A stretch of DNA of 64,000 nucleotides from JABDEZ01 sp965276955 (GTDB lineage: Bacteria > Bacteroidota > Bacteroidia > Chitinophagales > Chitinophagaceae), in the NCBI GenBank assembly GCA_965276955.1, contig CBDIBP010000048.1, positions 23,660 through 87,659 of the forward strand. The letters are read 5' to 3'. The notes beneath the pieces are model-generated. The model saw only the letters and a program-made list of their open reading frames with translations, made no database searches and was not told the DNA's origin. How positions within the stretch are numbered: the first letter of the stretch is position 1; the number at the start of each line of letters is the position of its first letter. Of this stretch, positions 52,903 through 61,402 are shown piece after piece. Made by a program: the position numbers and the translations under genes.

Positions 52903-55279
52903 TTGTTTTGTTATTGCGGCAGGTATCGTTATAGCATGTGCCGACTCTACCGACCCATACGATGAATACCCATCTTTCTTTTTCAACAACATAAATAAAG
53001 ACCCGGCATATCAACCGTTCTATTTTACCACACTACTGCCCTACTATACAGAAGGATGGTACGACCGCGACCCGAAAGATGAGGTGATACCCGACCAGAA
53101 TGTGGAAGCATGGTATAACTATACCGGCCGTAAAGCATCGCGTGCCGACATTGATAGCTTTGTGTACAAATATCCACTGTCTGGTCTTTTAGCGATGAGT
53201 ACCGGAGCCTCTATTGGCATACCCAAAGAGGTGATGGAGAACAGCTTTACAAAATGGTTATTGGCAAATAAAGACAAGGATGCGAGCACCTACTTGCTAT
53301 ACGCTAAAAAATGTGAGCCCGAGACACAGGCGTTGAATGACCATTATGACGCCACAACAGGGAAATGGGTAACACCCCATCACGATATGAATATCAATGC
53401 CGGGTTGCGGAAACAAGGCTTAGATGCAATTAAAGGTGTGCAAAATAATTTCCTGAGAACACGCTACATATACCAGGTACTGCGCCTTGCATTTTACGGT
53501 GGTGATAATACCACCACATTGCGGTTATACAAAGATCTTTTGTCGAATGGTACCGATACGTCCGTTATAGCGCTGCGTTGCAAGGGGTTATTGGCTGGTG
53601 CACTCTTCAAAACAGGAAAAACAACTGAGGCTGCGTACATCTATAGCAAGTTATTTGACCAAAGCGACGAAATGAAGCTAAATGCCTACGTCAGTTTCAA
53701 CTGGGCTACTAAGGGAAATATTGATACCGTGCTGCAAATGTGTAAGACCGACCACGAGCGCAGCGTACTGTACTTGATGAAAGGATTGTACGAATACAGC
53801 GGAGACGAAACACAAGGCCTCCAGATCATGGAAAATGCATACCATTACGACCCCTCCATACGCGGTCTGGACATAGTGATGACCCGGGAAATAAATAAGG
53901 CGGAACAACGATACCTGGCTGCTGGTTTTGATACCCATTTATACAGTGCATATGAAATTACAACTGACGATGAGGCTACACTTAAGGAGCGTAAAAAGCT
54001 TCGGGTAGCGTACGTTGAATACCTGAAGCGCCTGAATGAGTTTGCGCTAAAAGTGGCTGCAGGTAAAACTAATGCGAATAATGCGTACTGGCACCTGAGT
54101 AGCGCCTACCTCTATTTTATACAGGGCGATGAGCCCAACTGCAAAAAATATCTGGACATTGCGCAGCATGAAAAAATGACTGACATGGAGCGTGATGTGC
54201 ATGATGTGATAGCAACACTGTATACCGTTCGACTAACCAATACTATAACAGCCACAACTGAAACGGAACTACTCCCTTATTTAAAATGGATAGAGCAGCG
54301 TACGCAAACCAACGATCGCTTCAATAAAGTATATAGGGACCTTATGACCTCTGTGCTATCCTCTGCTTACCTGAAACAAGGGGATACCATCAAGGCTATA
54401 TATTGTCTTTCCCGTGGTGTTGATACAGGAGGCAAGCCAGATAATTATGAAGATGGCTTCGGAAGCACTGCCGGAACCTTGTTGGAACATATGGATGCAA
54501 CAAAGCTGGAGGCAGTGCAGGCCTTTGTAAATAAAAAAGATAAAACGCCCTACGAAAAATGGCTTGTCAACAATACACAATATAACGTGGCTACCTTACA
54601 GGAGCTGGAAGGCACCAAGTACATACGCCTGCATCAGTTCGGCAAAGCCGCAGAGATACTGGCCAACGTACCTGGCAATGTACTGAACAAAAGAATGCTG
54701 CCCGATGTGCTGGTAAGTCACCTGAACGATGTACAGGAGTGGAGTACCTCTGATTCTGACAACCAATACAACAAGCTGACCTTCGCCCGCAAAATGGATG
54801 AGCTGGAAAAGAAAATGGCAAAAGACCCCAAAGACAGCCGGGCTGCGTATCAATACGCTAATGCGCTTTACAACATTACTTACTATGGCAAAGCATGGGC
54901 TGCTGTAAAGTATTATAGGGGAGGCACGGAGAACGAGGCCTATCGCATATCCAAAGAGCGTAAGGAGCTATCGTCAATTGACCAGGAGTATTATAACGCT
55001 CACCTGCCTGAGAAATACTACCTGCAGGCTTTTAACAACAGTACAGACCCGGAGGTAAAAGCTCGCTGCCTGTTCCTGGCAGCCAAGTGCTGGCAAAAGA
55101 ACTGCCCGGAACCCAAACACACCGATAAATACTATTACTGGGACCACGAAAATTACTACAGCAATTCGCTTAAAAACCCCTACTATAAGCAAATAAAGGA
55201 CGGTTACAGCAAAACCAAATTTTACAATACGGCTAAAAATACTTGCTCGTATCTGGGAGATTATTTGCGAAAAGGTTAG
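52868..55279 (+). CDS. Large lipoprotein of unknown function, TPR-like
   Basis: 803 residues. The signal (NWRKFLVLISSCFVIAAGIVIAC) ends at Cys24, so probable lipidation. Conserved head CADSTDPYDEYPSFFFNNI. The rest is helical and tetratricopeptide-like, for example AYIYSKLFDQSDEMKLNAYV and YLMKGLYEYSGDETQGLQIME. Its start lies inside the preceding lipoprotein gene, so the pair is translated together. The two genes recur side by side in Bacteroidota as I recall; no function is known. Confidence 0.75.
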   Translation: MNWRKFLVLISSCFVIAAGIVIACADSTDPYDEYPSFFFNNINKDPAYQPFYFTTLLPYYTEGWYDRDPKDEVIPDQNVEAWYNYTGRKASRADIDSFVYKYPLSGLLAMSTGASIGIPKEVMENSFTKWLLANKDKDASTYLLYAKKCEPETQALNDHYDATTGKWVTPHHDMNINAGLRKQGLDAIKGVQNNFLRTRYIYQVLRLAFYGGDNTTTLRLYKDLLSNGTDTSVIALRCKGLLAGALFKTGKTTEAAYIYSKLFDQSDEMKLNAYVSFNWATKGNIDTVLQMCKTDHERSVLYLMKGLYEYSGDETQGLQIMENAYHYDPSIRGLDIVMTREINKAEQRYLAAGFDTHLYSAYEITTDDEATLKERKKLRVAYVEYLKRLNEFALKVAAGKTNANNAYWHLSSAYLYFIQGDEPNCKKYLDIAQHEKMTDMERDVHDVIATLYTVRLTNTITATTETELLPYLKWIEQRTQTNDRFNKVYRDLMTSVLSSAYLKQGDTIKAIYCLSRGVDTGGKPDNYEDGFGSTAGTLLEHMDATKLEAVQAFVNKKDKTPYEKWLVNNTQYNVATLQELEGTKYIRLHQFGKAAEILANVPGNVLNKRMLPDVLVSHLNDVQEWSTSDSDNQYNKLTFARKMDELEKKMAKDPKDSRAAYQYANALYNITYYGKAWAAVKYYRGGTENEAYRISKERKELSSIDQEYYNAHLPEKYYLQAFNNSTDPEVKARCLFLAAKCWQKNCPEPKHTDKYYYWDHENYYSNSLKNPYYKQIKDGYSKTKFYNTAKNTCSYLGDYLRKG

Positions 55280-55280
55280 G

Positions 55281-56132
55281 TTACTCTTGGCTATGTTTCC
55301 AACGCTTATGGCTCCACAACCAGTTCTCAGGCTGCTCGCGTAGTTGCGCTTCCATAAAGGCTACAAAGGCTTTGGTCACAGTGCCGCTTTCCAGTTGCGA
55401 TGCATCGTCGGTAAGTAAGGTCATGTGTGCCTGGTAGTGGCCGCGCTTTATCCTTTTGATACCAAAGAATACTACAGCAGCTTTGGCCCGGGTAGCCAAT
55501 TGTTCCGGCCCCTTAAAGAAAGGTGCAGGCCTGTGCATAAAGGGGAGCCATACCGCGCTCTTTATATTCGATGGATTTTGGTCTGCAATGAGGCCCACTA
55601 TATAGCGTACCCCTTCCAGCCGCTGAAAGCCTTTTTTTGCCTTCATAGATATCATCCACCCGCCGCCACGTGCACGTATGCGCAGCATCAACCGGTCGAA
55701 GCCTTTGTTGGCCACAGGCTGGTACACACCGGCAAACTGTTGTTGCGTATTATATTGGCAGGCCACATTGCCCCACTCCCAGTTAAAGTTGTGCCCCAGC
55801 AGTATATAGGTGTTCTTTTCTTCTTTGCACAGTTGTTGCAATACCTCCCAGTTGCAGGGCAATCGCTTGTTCAGTTGTTCAGGAGTTATGGTCAGCAGCT
55901 TCAGGGTCTCCATCCACTGGTCGCAAAAGTGGTGGTAAAAAGCTTTCATGATCCGCTCTATCTCTTCCTCGCTCTTCTCCGGAAATGCGTGGCGCATGTT
56001 GTCGCGCACTACCTCCTTGCGGTACCCCACCACATAGTAAAGCAACCCATAGATCATGTCCGACAAAAAGTACAGGCATCGTAAGGGCAGTAGCGACAGT
56101 GGGTACAGTATGGCAAGCAGCAGATAGTACAT
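55281..56132 (-). CDS. LpxL-like lysophospholipid/lipid A acyltransferase
   Basis: 283 residues with an N-terminal membrane helix (YLLLAILYPLSLLPLRCLYF). The acyltransferase HxxxxD-type site is LGHNFNWEWGN, with GLIADQNPS and PFMHRPAPFFKGPEQLATRAKAAVV. This type adds an acyl chain to lipid A or a related lipid at the inner membrane. It is convergent with the TPR-like lipoprotein gene. Confidence 0.9.
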   Translation of the reverse strand: MYYLLLAILYPLSLLPLRCLYFLSDMIYGLLYYVVGYRKEVVRDNMRHAFPEKSEEEIERIMKAFYHHFCDQWMETLKLLTITPEQLNKRLPCNWEVLQQLCKEEKNTYILLGHNFNWEWGNVACQYNTQQQFAGVYQPVANKGFDRLMLRIRARGGGWMISMKAKKGFQRLEGVRYIVGLIADQNPSNIKSAVWLPFMHRPAPFFKGPEQLATRAKAAVVFFGIKRIKRGHYQAHMTLLTDDASQLESGTVTKAFVAFMEAQLREQPENWLWSHKRWKHSQE

Positions 56133-56151
56133 ACCTATTCGGTATTAAAGA

Positions 56152-56826
56152 TTATTCTTCACCAGACGATAATTCTGCAAACCCATTGTCTGTACCCGTC
56201 AGGTTGTATATCTGCTGTATTTCGCCCAGTATTTTTTCAAAGTTTATTTCCAGGTCCTTCAGTATGCCCGTATGCAGGTCGAACACCCAGCCATGCACTA
56301 TAGGGTAGCCATTGGCCACATAGCTCTTTTGCACGGCAGCGGTCTTTATTACATTGGTGGCTTGTTCTACTACATTTAGCTCTACCAGGCGGGCGTAGCG
56401 CTCCTGCTCATTAGTTATGGCGTTCAGTTCTTCCTTATGCAGGCGATATACATCGCGTATATTCCTTAGCCACGGGTTCAGCAGACCCATATCCTTAGGT
56501 TCCATGGCAGCTTTTACACCGCCGCAGTTATAGTGCCCGCAAACTATTATGTGCTTCACCTTCAGGTATGCTACACTGTAGAGTATCACGCTCATCACGT
56601 TCAGGTCGCTGTTGTTCACCAGGTTGGCTATATTGCGGTGCACAAAGAGGTCGCCGGGTTCCAGTCCCATGATCTCGTTCGCAGGCACGCGGCTGTCTGA
56701 GCAGCCTATATACAGGTAGTCTGGTTGCTGGTCGGCAGCCAGCTTCTCAAAAAAATCAGGGTCATTGCCCTTCATTTTCTCCACCCACGCCTTATTCCTT
56801 TCAAATATCTCTTCGTAAGTAGCCAT
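56152..56826 (-). CDS. Beta-carbonic anhydrase
   Basis: Interconverts CO2 and bicarbonate. 224 residues. Zinc ligands C42, H98 and C101 and the pair D44/R46 are in YIGCSDSRVPANE and IVCGHYNCGGV. It begins MATYEEIFERNKAWVEKMK, the common soluble form. A CAAAATTA (TAATTTTG) promoter box lies 22 bases upstream. Confidence 0.96.
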   Translation of the reverse strand: MATYEEIFERNKAWVEKMKGNDPDFFEKLAADQQPDYLYIGCSDSRVPANEIMGLEPGDLFVHRNIANLVNNSDLNVMSVILYSVAYLKVKHIIVCGHYNCGGVKAAMEPKDMGLLNPWLRNIRDVYRLHKEELNAITNEQERYARLVELNVVEQATNVIKTAAVQKSYVANGYPIVHGWVFDLHTGILKDLEINFEKILGEIQQIYNLTGTDNGFAELSSGEE

Positions 56827-56947
56827 AGTATACTGCTATTTGTGGGCGCAAAATTAAAGCAAAAATCGTGGCTGGCATCCATAATAAAATAAGCATTCTT
56901 TATCGCTGGTTATCCATTATTTTCGCGTTTGTAAAAAACCGCAGTAT

Positions 56948-57955
56948 ATGAAACTGGTTACCTACGTAAGCAACGGCGAGCAAAAACTGGCCTTTTGCAT
57001 CAACGATACACTATACATCACTACCGATGCTAACCCTGCACTGCCCGGCAACATGAAGGCCCTGCTGGACAACTGGGAGCTGGAAATTGGTGCCATGCAC
57101 ACTACCGACGAAGCTATAAAGAACGGCAGCAACAAAGCACAGGGTATACCGTATGCATCGGCACACATAGTAGCGCCGGTACCACACCCTACATCGTGCC
57201 GCGATGGTTATGCCTTTAGGCAGCATGTGGCAGCGGCCCGCCGCAACCGCAAGGTAGATATGATAGCCGAGTTCGACCAGTACCCTATATTCTATTTTAC
57301 CAACCACAATGCCATACAAGGCCCTGGTCCTATCCCCGTTATGCCAGACCATATGCAGAAGCTGGATTTTGAACTGGAAGTTGCTGTGGTGCTGTGCAAG
57401 AAAGGCCGCAACATAAAGGCAGAAGAAGCAGATCAATACATAGGCGGCTACATGATAATGAATGACATGAGCGCTCGCACGCTACAGATGGAAGAAATGC
57501 TGCTGAACCTGGGCCCTGCGAAGGGTAAGGATTTCAGTACAGTGATAGGCCCTATGCTGGTAACGCCTGATGAGCTGGAGCAATACCGCGTACCTGCAAA
57601 GCCCAACCATGCAGGCGCAGCGTACAACCTCAAAATGACCTGCAAGGTGAACGGTAAAGAAGTAAGCGCAGGTAACATGGCCGATATGGACTGGACCTTT
57701 GCCGAGATAATAGAGCGCTGCGCCTATGGTGTAGACGTGCTCCCCGGCGATGTGATAGGTAGTGGTACGGTAGGTACCGGCTGCTTCCTGGAGCTGAATG
57801 GCACCGGCCTGCTCAACGACCCTGCTTATAAACCACAATGGTTGCAAGATGGCGATGTGGTAGAAATGAATATAGATGGCCTGGGTACCCTCACCAACAC
57901 AATAGCGCTTGAAAAAACGGACTGGAGTATACTGAAGCTAAAGAAAATGCCATAG
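56948..57955 (+). CDS. Fumarylacetoacetate hydrolase family protein
   Basis: 335 residues of the FAH fold, which cleaves carbon-carbon bonds in 2-ketoacid-type substrates. It has KLDFELEVAVVLCKKGRNI with metal-binding acidic residues, MIMNDMSARTLQMEEM, and DWTFAEIIERCAYGVDVLPGDVIGSGTVGTG. The long N-terminal domain is like true fumarylacetoacetases. No tyrosine-degradation genes are adjacent. It is convergent with the anti-sigma-like gene, 3 bases apart. Confidence 0.92.
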   Translation: MKLVTYVSNGEQKLAFCINDTLYITTDANPALPGNMKALLDNWELEIGAMHTTDEAIKNGSNKAQGIPYASAHIVAPVPHPTSCRDGYAFRQHVAAARRNRKVDMIAEFDQYPIFYFTNHNAIQGPGPIPVMPDHMQKLDFELEVAVVLCKKGRNIKAEEADQYIGGYMIMNDMSARTLQMEEMLLNLGPAKGKDFSTVIGPMLVTPDELEQYRVPAKPNHAGAAYNLKMTCKVNGKEVSAGNMADMDWTFAEIIERCAYGVDVLPGDVIGSGTVGTGCFLELNGTGLLNDPAYKPQWLQDGDVVEMNIDGLGTLTNTIALEKTDWSILKLKKMP

Positions 57956-57958
57956 CAC

Positions 57959-59062
57959 TTAGTGCAGCCTGTACTTCAACTGCACCTGCATATAGCTGCG
58001 GTTGATATAGTTGCTGCTTGTAAATAAATTATTAGCGCCTATGCGGTAAGACACCCCACCTTTCAGGCGGTTGTTTACCGCATAGTCTGTTTTTAGCAGT
58101 ACTCCCATGTCCAGCGTAGGGGCTATCACTGTTTTGTCTTTATATACAATTGTTGCATCATTATCCTGAAGCAGGCGCTGCACATCCGCCCCGGCGGCAA
58201 CGGTCACTTTTTTAAAGATGTCATACCCCGCTACGGGTGCGAACTGCAGATAGTTGAGCGGCGATGTAGTATAACTGACCTTGGTACTGTATTGTGGATT
58301 GCCTGTAATGTTGGTAGGTGGCCCTGTACTATTGCCGGTCGCCATAGCAATGGTACTGTTGTTATTTATATATGCCACCGTTACTTCTATGCCCAGTCTC
58401 TTTCCCAGTTTCCTATCCACGGTAGCGCCCAGTGCATAGCCTGTGTTCAGTGTTCCATAGTTAACACCACCTGCAAGGTTGATGTGTATCTTTTTCTTTT
58501 CCGGTTCCGGAGCTATGATGTGTGGATCAGGCAAGCCGGTCACCGGCATTTCTACTGGCTTGTGCCCAGTTACCACAACGCCTTTCCCTGGTGTATGTCT
58601 ACGTGGAGTATCTGCAACGGCCTCGTTGACATTTACTATCTGCGTGCCTGTAGCAGTGCTGTTTTGCACTATTGCAGCTTGTGTGTTGTTCGCTTTTGGC
58701 CTTGTTTGTGCGGCAGTCCGCTGGTCGTTCCGTACGGCAGCAACTATATTGTTTTTAGGGGTTGGGCTTGTAAAAGTATCTGATAGAACTATAGGGGCTG
58801 GCAAACGAGTAATAGTTGTTTTATTTAAAAGATTATGCGCCACAGCAGGCACATCCTTTTTAGAAAAGAAAAGGGTGCATAGAATCAAAATAGCAACAGA
58901 AGCTGCTACACCCGGCAGGGTATAGGCAAGCAGCACGGCACGTTTCTTCCGCCTTGCTGCATCAAGCTTTGCGGTAAGGTCTTCCCAGTCGCCCGGGTCG
59001 TATGTAAATGCGGCCTGGTTCAGCTTTTCAGCTATCCGCCGGTCAAATTCATTTGCGCTCAT
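57959..59062 (-). CDS. Anti-sigma-like membrane protein with beta-barrel-like tail
   Basis: 367 residues. The short cytoplasmic head (EFDRRIAEKLNQAAFTYDPGDWEDLTAKLD) is followed by one membrane helix (LAYTLPGVAASVAILILCTLFF), a Thr/Pro/Asn-rich linker of about 110 residues, and a strand-rich end. That end (INLAGGVNYGTLNTGYALGATVDRK...YMQVQLKYRL) looks like an outer-membrane barrel domain. It overlaps the ECF sigma gene by 14 bases. That context and the head suggest it binds the sigma factor. No zinc-binding anti-sigma motif is seen. Confidence 0.75.
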   Translation of the reverse strand: MSANEFDRRIAEKLNQAAFTYDPGDWEDLTAKLDAARRKKRAVLLAYTLPGVAASVAILILCTLFFSKKDVPAVAHNLLNKTTITRLPAPIVLSDTFTSPTPKNNIVAAVRNDQRTAAQTRPKANNTQAAIVQNSTATGTQIVNVNEAVADTPRRHTPGKGVVVTGHKPVEMPVTGLPDPHIIAPEPEKKKIHINLAGGVNYGTLNTGYALGATVDRKLGKRLGIEVTVAYINNNSTIAMATGNSTGPPTNITGNPQYSTKVSYTTSPLNYLQFAPVAGYDIFKKVTVAAGADVQRLLQDNDATIVYKDKTVIAPTLDMGVLLKTDYAVNNRLKGGVSYRIGANNLFTSSNYINRSYMQVQLKYRLH

Positions 59063-59615
59063 ACATTTCGTTTCCTTTCATTATCAATTGCTGCAGTACG
59101 CTCCTGGCGTGGTGCACATGCCAGTGGCTGGTACCGGTGCTCATTTTCAGCAGGGCAGCTATTTCGTTGTGTGTATAGCCTTCAAAAGCAAATAGGTTAA
59201 ATACAGTGCGGGTCACAGGGGGCAGGGCCTGCAGCATGGCTATCAGCTCATTGGCATTCATGTTACTTACTGCTTCGTTAAGTATCACCGTCCCTTCTTT
59301 CTCTTCCATTACATCCTTATGTATGGTCTGCGCCGCTTTTTTAAATTCGCCGCTTTTCAGGTACTCCAGGCAGGTGTTCACCATTATTTTCCGCATCCAC
59401 CCTTCAAAAGAACCTTCGTTCCTAAACTTGCTTACAGACATGAATATGCGAACGAACCCATCATTCAGCAACTGCTTCGCGTTTTGTACATCCTTCGCAT
59501 AGCGCATGCATATGGCAAGGAACATATTGTAGTACTTTTTGTACAAGTACTCTTCATATATCCTGTCCTTCTTCAGGCAACCCTCTATTATTTCCTGCTC
59601 GGCATATTCAGCCAT
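59049..59615 (-). CDS. ECF RNA polymerase sigma factor
   Basis: 188 residues of the sigma-70 extracytoplasmic-function type. Region 2 is seen as YKKYYNMFLAICMRYAKDVQNAKQLLNDGFVRIFMSVSKF. Region 4 follows as LPPVTRTVFNLFAFEGYTHNEIAALLKMSTGTSHWHVHHARSVL. It sits 31 bases after a small lipoprotein and overlaps the putative anti-sigma gene. It probably reads the shared two-box promoter upstream of the three lipoproteins. Confidence 0.95.
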   Translation of the reverse strand: MAEYAEQEIIEGCLKKDRIYEEYLYKKYYNMFLAICMRYAKDVQNAKQLLNDGFVRIFMSVSKFRNEGSFEGWMRKIMVNTCLEYLKSGEFKKAAQTIHKDVMEEKEGTVILNEAVSNMNANELIAMLQALPPVTRTVFNLFAFEGYTHNEIAALLKMSTGTSHWHVHHARSVLQQLIMKGNEMYERK

Positions 59616-59646
59616 CCGTATCCATTAGCCTTCCCCTAAAATTAGT

Positions 59647-60099
59647 TTAATGATGCACACGCTCCAAAGCATTTGCCACCTGCACAGCATACTGGTACAC
59701 TGCTGTGGGTGTGGTAGCCATTGCATCTATATTCCATTTTGTTGTGTCATTTCCGTTTATGGCCGCTACATAGTATATAGGTTGGTCGGCACATGCAGCA
59801 CAGATATAGTTGTTGTTGGGGTGATCTTTCAGATAAGCGGGCAAACTGTCTATCAGCGGTTTTAGCAGCGTGTAGTTGCTATCTGCCAGAGGAGCAGCAA
59901 AAAATGTAGGGGCCATTAACGTAGAGTCTTCAAATGCCTGTCCATTCCTTACCAGATAGTAATAGCTGCACCCCGTCGAACAAAAGCCACCATATACGCC
60001 AAATATGTACGCATTTGCTTTGAATGCTGGGGCAGATGTCTTTTTGCAGGCAGTTAATGCCACAATAGCCAGCAGGCTTATTGTTACTATATATTTCAT
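59647..60099 (-). CDS. Lipoprotein C of the ECF locus
   Basis: About 150 residues. The signal MKYIVTISLLAIVALTACKK places the lipid Cys at residue 18; an ATG 4 codons earlier is possible. The mature part has IFGVYGGFC, FEDSTLM, PLADSNYTLLKPLIDSLPAYLKDHP and TKWNIDAM, then AVYQYAVQVANAL. The same order of motifs occurs in the two next genes upstream. It shares the two-box promoter at 60125-60156 and leads directly into the sigma gene. Confidence 0.8.
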   Translation of the reverse strand: MKYIVTISLLAIVALTACKKTSAPAFKANAYIFGVYGGFCSTGCSYYYLVRNGQAFEDSTLMAPTFFAAPLADSNYTLLKPLIDSLPAYLKDHPNNNYICAACADQPIYYVAAINGNDTTKWNIDAMATTPTAVYQYAVQVANALERVHH

Positions 60100-60124
60100 G
60101 GTCTTCCGCATTTATGCTTGTTAT

Positions 60125-60156
60125 ATAGAAGGATTTTATTACGCCAAACTTGGGTA
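60125..60156 (-). promoter_or_regulatory. Shared two-box promoter, copy C
   Basis: On the - strand: TACCCAAG, 16 bases, CCTTCTAT, 25 bases before the preferred ATG. Identical boxes and spacing lie before the other two lipoproteins. It does not match TAnnTTTG. Confidence 0.75.
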
Positions 60157-60187
60157 ATGAGCAAAATAAATTTACTCCTGTCGCCCA

Positions 60188-60712
60188 TTAATGTATGTTA
60201 CGCAGGCTATCCCAGGCAGCCTGCACTTGGGTAGCATACACACGTATGTCAGCAGGCAGTTTAGTGGTGTCCATATTTATATTCCAGGTAGTGGTGTCGC
60301 TTTCTCTCACAGTTGCTATATACAGCATCGTAGCTGGCACATTTGGCGTAGCGCCTATTATCGTGTTCGGGTGCGCCAGCAGGTAAGGCGGGAAATTAGT
60401 GATCAGTGGCCTTACTATATTATAAGCAGTGTCGTGCAGGGGCATAGTAGTAGAGAACAGATCATGTGCTACGGGCATAGGGTAAAAATATTTCGCTTCC
60501 CTATACACTTTGGTACTATCCTTAAAATAAAAAGTATACAGCGGTATATTGTTCGACAGGTGTGGATAGTCGTACTCGCCGAACACAAAGTTATTGGTCA
60601 GTGAAATAGGTACAGGTATGGCATCATCGCCAAAAGGTCTTATCGATGTTGTTTTCTTGGTACAAGACGTAACTGTAATTGCTAACAAGCAGATAGTGAT
60701 CAGGTTTTTCAT
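60188..60712 (-). CDS. Lipoprotein B of the ECF locus
   Basis: 174 residues. The signal LITICLLAITVTSC ends at Cys16. Shared motifs are FVFGEYDYP, a Phe/Tyr-rich stretch ending PLHDTAYNIVRPLITNFPPYLLAHPN, TTTWNINMDTTKLP and VYATQVQAAW. About 20 residues longer at the N-terminal side than its sisters. Function unknown. Confidence 0.82.
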   Translation of the reverse strand: MKNLITICLLAITVTSCTKKTTSIRPFGDDAIPVPISLTNNFVFGEYDYPHLSNNIPLYTFYFKDSTKVYREAKYFYPMPVAHDLFSTTMPLHDTAYNIVRPLITNFPPYLLAHPNTIIGATPNVPATMLYIATVRESDTTTWNINMDTTKLPADIRVYATQVQAAWDSLRNIH

Positions 60713-60738
60713 GATTAAGCTCTTTTTCGTTCATTAAT

Positions 60739-60770
60739 ATAGAAGGTAACAACAGTATTAATCTTGGGTA
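60739..60770 (-). promoter_or_regulatory. Shared two-box promoter, copy B
   Basis: On the - strand: TACCCAAG, 16 bases, CCTTCTAT, 26 bases before the ATG. Confidence 0.75.
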
Positions 60771-60804
60771 AGTGAAGGAATATTTATAAATATTGCGGCA
60801 TTTT

Positions 60805-61263
60805 TTATCTTATGCCCAGGGTGTTTTCCACTTGCCACACGTACTGTTTTATTTCCTTTGGTACCATGCTGGTATCCTGGTTTATGTTCCATTTTATGGT
60901 GTCGCCATTTACCAATGCTTCCAGGTGTATATAGGCACACATATTGCCGCCGATCGTGATGTCTGTAACATGGTTCAGCAAGTACGTTGGGAAATTGTCC
61001 TGTAGCAGTTTTGCTTTTGCATATACGCTATCGGGCAGTGGCACGGTGTAGTAATGTATGGGAGGCAGTATATAAATGCTATCTCTAAAAACATGGTCGT
61101 TGTGTATCAAATAGTACTCCCCTTCTGGCATTGGAGGCATAGCACAGGGTAGTGCCCAGCCATACACGAACCATTGCGTGCTGGACACCGGTCGGGTATG
61201 GTCTTTTTTACAAGACATTGCTGTTGCACACATAAGCAAGCATATCACCATTACCTTTTTCAT
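60805..61263 (-). CDS. Lipoprotein A of the ECF locus
   Basis: 152 residues with signal KKVMVICLLMCATAMSC (Cys18). Shared motifs are FVYGWALPC, YYLIHNDHVFRDSIYILPP, PLPDSVYAKAKLLQDNFPTYLLNH and IKWNINQDTSMVP, then YVWQVENTLG. Lipoproteins A and C both have a Cys after the FxYG motif and a YYL strand; B lacks these. Confidence 0.82.
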   Translation of the reverse strand: MKKVMVICLLMCATAMSCKKDHTRPVSSTQWFVYGWALPCAMPPMPEGEYYLIHNDHVFRDSIYILPPIHYYTVPLPDSVYAKAKLLQDNFPTYLLNHVTDITIGGNMCAYIHLEALVNGDTIKWNINQDTSMVPKEIKQYVWQVENTLGIR

Positions 61264-61284
61264 GCTATTGGGATCGTTTTGTAG

Positions 61285-61316
61285 ATAGAAGGAGATAAGT
61301 GTGCTATGCTTGGGTA
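61285..61316 (-). promoter_or_regulatory. Shared two-box promoter, copy A
   Basis: On the - strand: TACCCAAG, 16 bases, CCTTCTAT, 21 bases before the ATG. Confidence 0.75.
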
Positions 61317-61349
61317 CTTAGAAAAATTTTTTACAAATAGGCCAAATGC

Positions 61350-61383
61350 AAAAAGCCTTCCGTGGATTATCGGAAGGCTTTTT
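61350..61383. terminator. Bidirectional-capable terminator after yidC
   Basis: AAAAAGCCTTCCG and CGGAAGGCTTTTT pair perfectly over 13 bp with an 8-base loop. It ends yidC and separates it from the lipoprotein cluster on the same strand. Confidence 0.9.
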
Positions 61384-61402
61384 GAATATAAATAGATGGA
61401 GT

